Assembly: GCF_001422445.1 (NCBI RefSeq)
Contig: NZ_LMNA01000001.1
Span: 604,735 to 668,734 of the forward strand
Length of the DNA stretch: 64,000 bases
Direction of reading: 5' to 3'
Source of the DNA: Pseudorhodoferax sp. Leaf274
GTDB taxonomy: Bacteria > Pseudomonadota > Gammaproteobacteria > Burkholderiales > Burkholderiaceae_C
The position numbers and the translations under genes are program-made. The notes under the pieces were generated by a model. It was not told the origin of the DNA and made no database searches. It worked only from the letters and a program-made list of their open reading frames with translations. Below are positions 61,002 through 64,000 of the stretch, one piece after another. Within the stretch, counting starts at the first letter, position 1; every line of letters begins with the position of its first letter.

Positions 61002-62228
61002 ATGGAATCCACAACGCCGACGACACCAGCCGATGGCCCGGCCCCACCCCGCGGCGCGCGCGCCGTGCCCCGCAGCGTCTGGGCGCTGGGCTTCGTGTCC
61101 ATGTTCATGGACATCTCGTCCGAGATGGTCCACGCGCTGCTGCCCATCTACATGGTCGCGGTGCTGGGCACCTCGGTGCTGGCGGTCGGGTTGATCGAGG
61201 GCATCGCCGAGGCGACGGCGTCCATCGTCAAGGTGTTCTCTGGCGCCATCAGCGACCGCTTCGGCAAGCGCAAGCTGCTGGCGGTTGTGGGCTATGGGCT
61301 GGGCGCGCTGACCAAGCCGGTGTTCCCTCTGGCCGGCACGCTGGACTGGCTGGTAGGCGCGCGCTTCGTCGACCGCATCGGCAAGGGCATCCGCGGCGCG
61401 CCGCGCGATGCGCTGGTGGCCGATGTGACGCCCCCTGCATTGCGCGGCACGGCCTACGGCCTGCGCCAGACGCTGGACACCATCGGCGCCTTCACCGGCC
61501 CGCTGCTGGCCATGGGCCTGATGTGGTGGACGGCCAACAACTACCGGCTGGTGTTCTGGCTGGCCGTCATCCCCGCCTTCATCGCCGTGGCCGTGCTGGT
61601 GGCCTTCGTGCGCGAACCCAGGCTGCCGGCCGCCACGCGGCCGCGCAAGCTGCCGCTGCGCAAGAGCGAACTCGTGCGGCTGGGCGCGCCGTATTGGTGG
61701 GTGGTCGGCATCGGCCTGGTCTTCACGCTGGCCCGCTTCAGCGAAGCCTTCCTGATCCTGCGTGCCCAGGCGGTCGGCCTGGCACCGATGTGGGCGCCGG
61801 CCGTGCTGGTGGTCATGGGCGTGGCGTATTCGCTCTCGGCCTACCCGGCGGGCGTGCTGTCCGACCGCCGGCCGCGCCAGGACGTGTTGCTCGCCGGGCT
61901 GGCGTTGCTCATCGCCGCCGACCTCGTGCTGGCCTTCGTTCCGGGACTCTGGGGGCTCGGGCTGGGCGTGGCGCTATGGGGCCTGCACATGGGATTCACG
62001 CAGGGCCTGTTCAACGCGCTGATCGCCGACAGCGCGCCGGACGACCTGCGCGGCACGGCCTTCGGCATGTTCAACCTGCTGACGGGCGTGGCCCTGCTGC
62101 TGGCCAGCGTGATCGCAGGCGCGCTGTGGGACCTGGTGGGCTTTCAGGGCACGTTTGCCTGCGGCGCCCTGTTCGCCGCGCTGACGGCGGCCGGCCTGTT
62201 GCTGCGGCGCCGACGGGCGGCGGCATAG
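61002..62228 (+). CDS. MFS transporter
   Basis: A 408-residue major facilitator with 12 predicted helices. The loop SDRFGKRKLLAVVGYGLGAL after helix 2 and DRIGKGIRGAPRDALVADVT after helix 4 are family hallmarks of the YfkF/QuiX-like group; the substrate is unknown. The N-terminal 20 residues are Pro/Thr-rich. The start ATG at 61002 is used because the first helix begins soon after. It converges with pckG. Confidence 0.85.
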   Translation: MESTTPTTPADGPAPPRGARAVPRSVWALGFVSMFMDISSEMVHALLPIYMVAVLGTSVLAVGLIEGIAEATASIVKVFSGAISDRFGKRKLLAVVGYGLGALTKPVFPLAGTLDWLVGARFVDRIGKGIRGAPRDALVADVTPPALRGTAYGLRQTLDTIGAFTGPLLAMGLMWWTANNYRLVFWLAVIPAFIAVAVLVAFVREPRLPAATRPRKLPLRKSELVRLGAPYWWVVGIGLVFTLARFSEAFLILRAQAVGLAPMWAPAVLVVMGVAYSLSAYPAGVLSDRRPRQDVLLAGLALLIAADLVLAFVPGLWGLGLGVALWGLHMGFTQGLFNALIADSAPDDLRGTAFGMFNLLTGVALLLASVIAGALWDLVGFQGTFACGALFAALTAAGLLLRRRRAAA

Positions 62229-62237
62229 CGCCCATTG

Positions 62238-62260
62238 AAAAAGCCACCTCGCGGTGGCTT
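62238..62260. terminator. Bidirectional hairpin terminator between MFS gene and pckG
   Basis: Stem GCCACC-TCGC-GGTGGC (62243-62258). The A-run at 62238-62242 gives a U-tail on the minus strand, so it is best for pckG; on the plus strand only TT follows. Confidence 0.75.
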
Positions 62261-62283
62261 CCTCTTCGGGGCGCGGCGCGGGC

Positions 62284-64000
62284 TCAGGCCGCCAGGCGCT
62301 TCTCGATCTGCTGCTTGATCTCGCCCATTTCCTTGGGCAGGTGGTAGGCCAGTTGCGTGAACAGGTCGTCGTGCAGCTTGAGTTCGGCCTGCCAGGCGGC
62401 CTGGTCGATGCTGGTCACGGTCTTGAACTGCTCGGCGCTGAAGTCCAGGCCGGTCCAGTTCAGCTGCTCGTAGGCCGGGCTCACGCCGAACACGTGTTCC
62501 TGGCCACCGTTGGCCTGGCCTTCCAGGCGGTCGATCATCCACTTCAGCACGCGCATGTTCTCACCGTAGCCGGGCCAGACGAACTTGCCGTCAGCGCCCT
62601 TGCGGAACCAGTTGGTGGTGTAGATGCGCGGCAGCGTGGCGCCGGACTGCTCCAGCTTGGCGCCCAGGTTCAGCCAGTGCTGGAAGTAGTCGCTCATGTT
62701 GTAGCCCATGAACGGCAGCATCGCGAACGGGTCGCGGCGCACCACGCCCTGCTGGCCGGCGGCCGCGGCGGTGGTTTCCGAGCCCATGGTGGCGGCCATG
62801 TAGACGCCTTCCTTCCAGTTGCGCGCCTCGGTCACCAGCGGCACCGTGGTCGAGCGGCGGCCGCCGAAGATGAAGGCGTCGATCTTCACGCCCTTGGGGT
62901 CGTCCCAGGCCTCGTCCAGCGCCGGGTTGTTGATGGCGGCCACCGTGAAACGCGCGTTGGGGTGGGCGGCCTTGGCGCCGGTTTCCTTGGCGATCTGCGG
63001 CGTCCAGTCCTTGCCCTGCCAGTCGATCAGGTGGGCAGGCAGCGCCTTGCCGGCCACGTCGTCTTCCATGCCTTCCCACCAGACGTCACCATCGTCGGTG
63101 AGCGCCACGTTCGTGAAGATCACGTTCTTGTCCAGGCTGCGCATGCAGTTGGGGTTGGTCCTGTAGTTCGTGCCCGGGGCCACGCCGAAGTAGCCGGCTT
63201 CCGGGTTGATCGCGCGCAGCGAGCCATCGGCCTGCGGCTTGATCCAGGCGATGTCGTCGCCGATGGTGGTCACCTTCCAGCCTTCGAAGCCGGTGGGCGG
63301 CACCAGCATCGAGAAGTTGGTCTTGCCGCAGGCGCTCGGGAAGGCCGCGGCAACGTGGTACTTCTTGCCGTCGGGCTTGGTCACGCCCAGGATCAGCATG
63401 TGTTCGGCCAGCCAGCCCTGGTCGCGGCCCATGGTGGAGGCGATGCGCAGCGCAAAGCACTTCTTGCCCAGCAACGCGTTGCCGCCGTAGCCCGAGCCGT
63501 ACGACCAGATCTCACGCGTCTCGGGGTAGTGGACGATGTACTTGGTCTTGTTGCAGGGCCACTTCACGTCGGCCTGGCCGGCTTCGAGCGGCGCGCCCAC
63601 GGTGTGCACGCAGGGCACGAAGTCGCCGTCCACACCCAGCACGTCGTACACGGCCTTGCCCATGCGCGTCATGGTCTTCATGTTCACGGCCACGTAGGGG
63701 CTGTCGGACAGCTCGATGCCGATGTGCGCGATCGGCGAGCCCAGCGGGCCCATGCTGAACGGCACCACGTACATGGTGCGGCCCTTCATGCTGCCCTTGA
63801 ACAGTGCGTTGTCGCCGGTCTGCAGCAACTGGCGCATCTCGGCCGGGGCCGTCCAGTTGTTGGTCGGGCCCGCGTCTTCCTTCTTGGCCGAGCAGATGAA
63901 GGTGCGGTCTTCCACGCGGGCCACGTCCGACGGATCGGACAGCGCCAGGAACGAGTTCGGGCGCTTGGCCGGGTTCAGCTTCTGGAAGGTGCCTGCATCG
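62284..64000 (-). CDS. pckG: Phosphoenolpyruvate carboxykinase (GTP), 5' part cut by the window end
   Basis: The window holds the last 571 codons of a GTP-dependent PEP carboxykinase, which makes phosphoenolpyruvate from oxaloacetate for gluconeogenesis. The frame is open to base 64000, so the start is outside the window. The P-loop with the catalytic Cys reads [13 protein letters not shown], and WRKEGVYMA-like [20 protein letters not shown] and [19 protein letters not shown] are typical of the GTP type. A hairpin terminator follows. Confidence 0.96.
   Translation of the reverse strand, partial: DAGTFQKLNPAKRPNSFLALSDPSDVARVEDRTFICSAKKEDAGPTNNWTAPAEMRQLLQTGDNALFKGSMKGRTMYVVPFSMGPLGSPIAHIGIELSDSPYVAVNMKTMTRMGKAVYDVLGVDGDFVPCVHTVGAPLEAGQADVKWPCNKTKYIVHYPETREIWSYGSGYGGNALLGKKCFALRIASTMGRDQGWLAEHMLILGVTKPDGKKYHVAAAFPSACGKTNFSMLVPPTGFEGWKVTTIGDDIAWIKPQADGSLRAINPEAGYFGVAPGTNYRTNPNCMRSLDKNVIFTNVALTDDGDVWWEGMEDDVAGKALPAHLIDWQGKDWTPQIAKETGAKAAHPNARFTVAAINNPALDEAWDDPKGVKIDAFIFGGRRSTTVPLVTEARNWKEGVYMAATMGSETTAAAAGQQGVVRRDPFAMLPFMGYNMSDYFQHWLNLGAKLEQSGATLPRIYTTNWFRKGADGKFVWPGYGENMRVLKWMIDRLEGQANGGQEHVFGVSPAYEQLNWTGLDFSAEQFKTVTSIDQAAWQAELKLHDDLFTQLAYHLPKEMGEIKQQIEKRLAA

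Overview
The window is very GC-rich, almost wholly coding bacterial DNA. Its gene content (mnmG-rsmG-LysE-parA-hydrolase-parB order, Bug-type receptors, many LysR regulators, aromatic and acyl-CoA catabolism) points to a betaproteobacterium of order Burkholderiales, most likely family Comamonadaceae; the genus cannot be fixed from this window. I see no tRNA, rRNA, CRISPR array, prophage or intact insertion sequence.

Layout. 1-3720: the end of a branched-chain-amino-acid-type ABC transporter (livM end, livG, livF) and an aldehyde dehydrogenase; a REPIN-like inverted repeat separates livG and livF. 3814-7311: a membrane PAS-GGDEF-EAL-REC cyclic-di-GMP protein, a small cysteine-cluster protein and a Phd/YefM-VapC toxin-antitoxin pair. 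7308-13495: the chromosome-segregation block mnmG-rsmG-LysE-parA-hydrolase-parB-methyltransferase, nearly all overlapping or touching, with a perfect parS site inside mnmG and a one-mismatch parS inside rsmG. 13537-15029: a Sel1 lipoprotein and a CsgG-like lipoprotein. 15182-21813: a D-lactate-dehydrogenase-like flavoprotein, divergent from an operon of DUF35 protein, thiolase-like protein, acyl-CoA dehydrogenase, MmgE/PrpD and SDR; two of these enzymes lack their family's usual catalytic residues. 21844-27560: a tannin/gallate module (LysR regulator, gallate dioxygenase, aromatic-acid transporter, secreted tannase).

27583-32907: an orphan LivK-type binding protein, LysR, bile-acid-symporter-family protein, a truncated acetyltransferase, a small-protein/nucleotidyltransferase pair and another LysR. 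33037-39335: a LysR-divergent operon of two Bug receptors, acyl-CoA dehydrogenase, NPD-like flavoprotein and acyl-CoA ligase, then RidA. 39388-41333: a cytosolic subtilase with a TPR-like tail, paired with an unrecognised protein with one hydrophobic segment. 41398-50014: EF-hand protein, corrinoid adenosyltransferase, thioesterase, AsmA-like protein, acetoacetyl-CoA synthetase, DUF72 protein, an operon of flavin reductase, EamA exporter and DUF1185 protein, and a small hydrophilic protein. 50170-53647: an orphan molybdenum hydroxylase large subunit, then a ParD-like antitoxin joined to a methionine aminopeptidase. 53651-64000: DsbA-family and DUF2889 proteins, MFS transporters, LysR regulators, a phosphoesterase, two small genes sharing a promoter/operator architecture, and the 3' part of GTP-dependent PEP carboxykinase.

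The most coherent functional story is tannin use: tannase releases gallate outside the cytoplasm, the transporter imports it, and the dioxygenase opens the ring. The most likely undescribed chemistry is in the DUF35/thiolase-like operon. The subtilase pair is the best candidate for an uncharacterised two-component system. The duplicated regulatory motifs (31-nt motif at 16645 and 32934; AGGG-N4-CCCT promoters at 58764 and 60087) suggest shared regulators not yet assigned.
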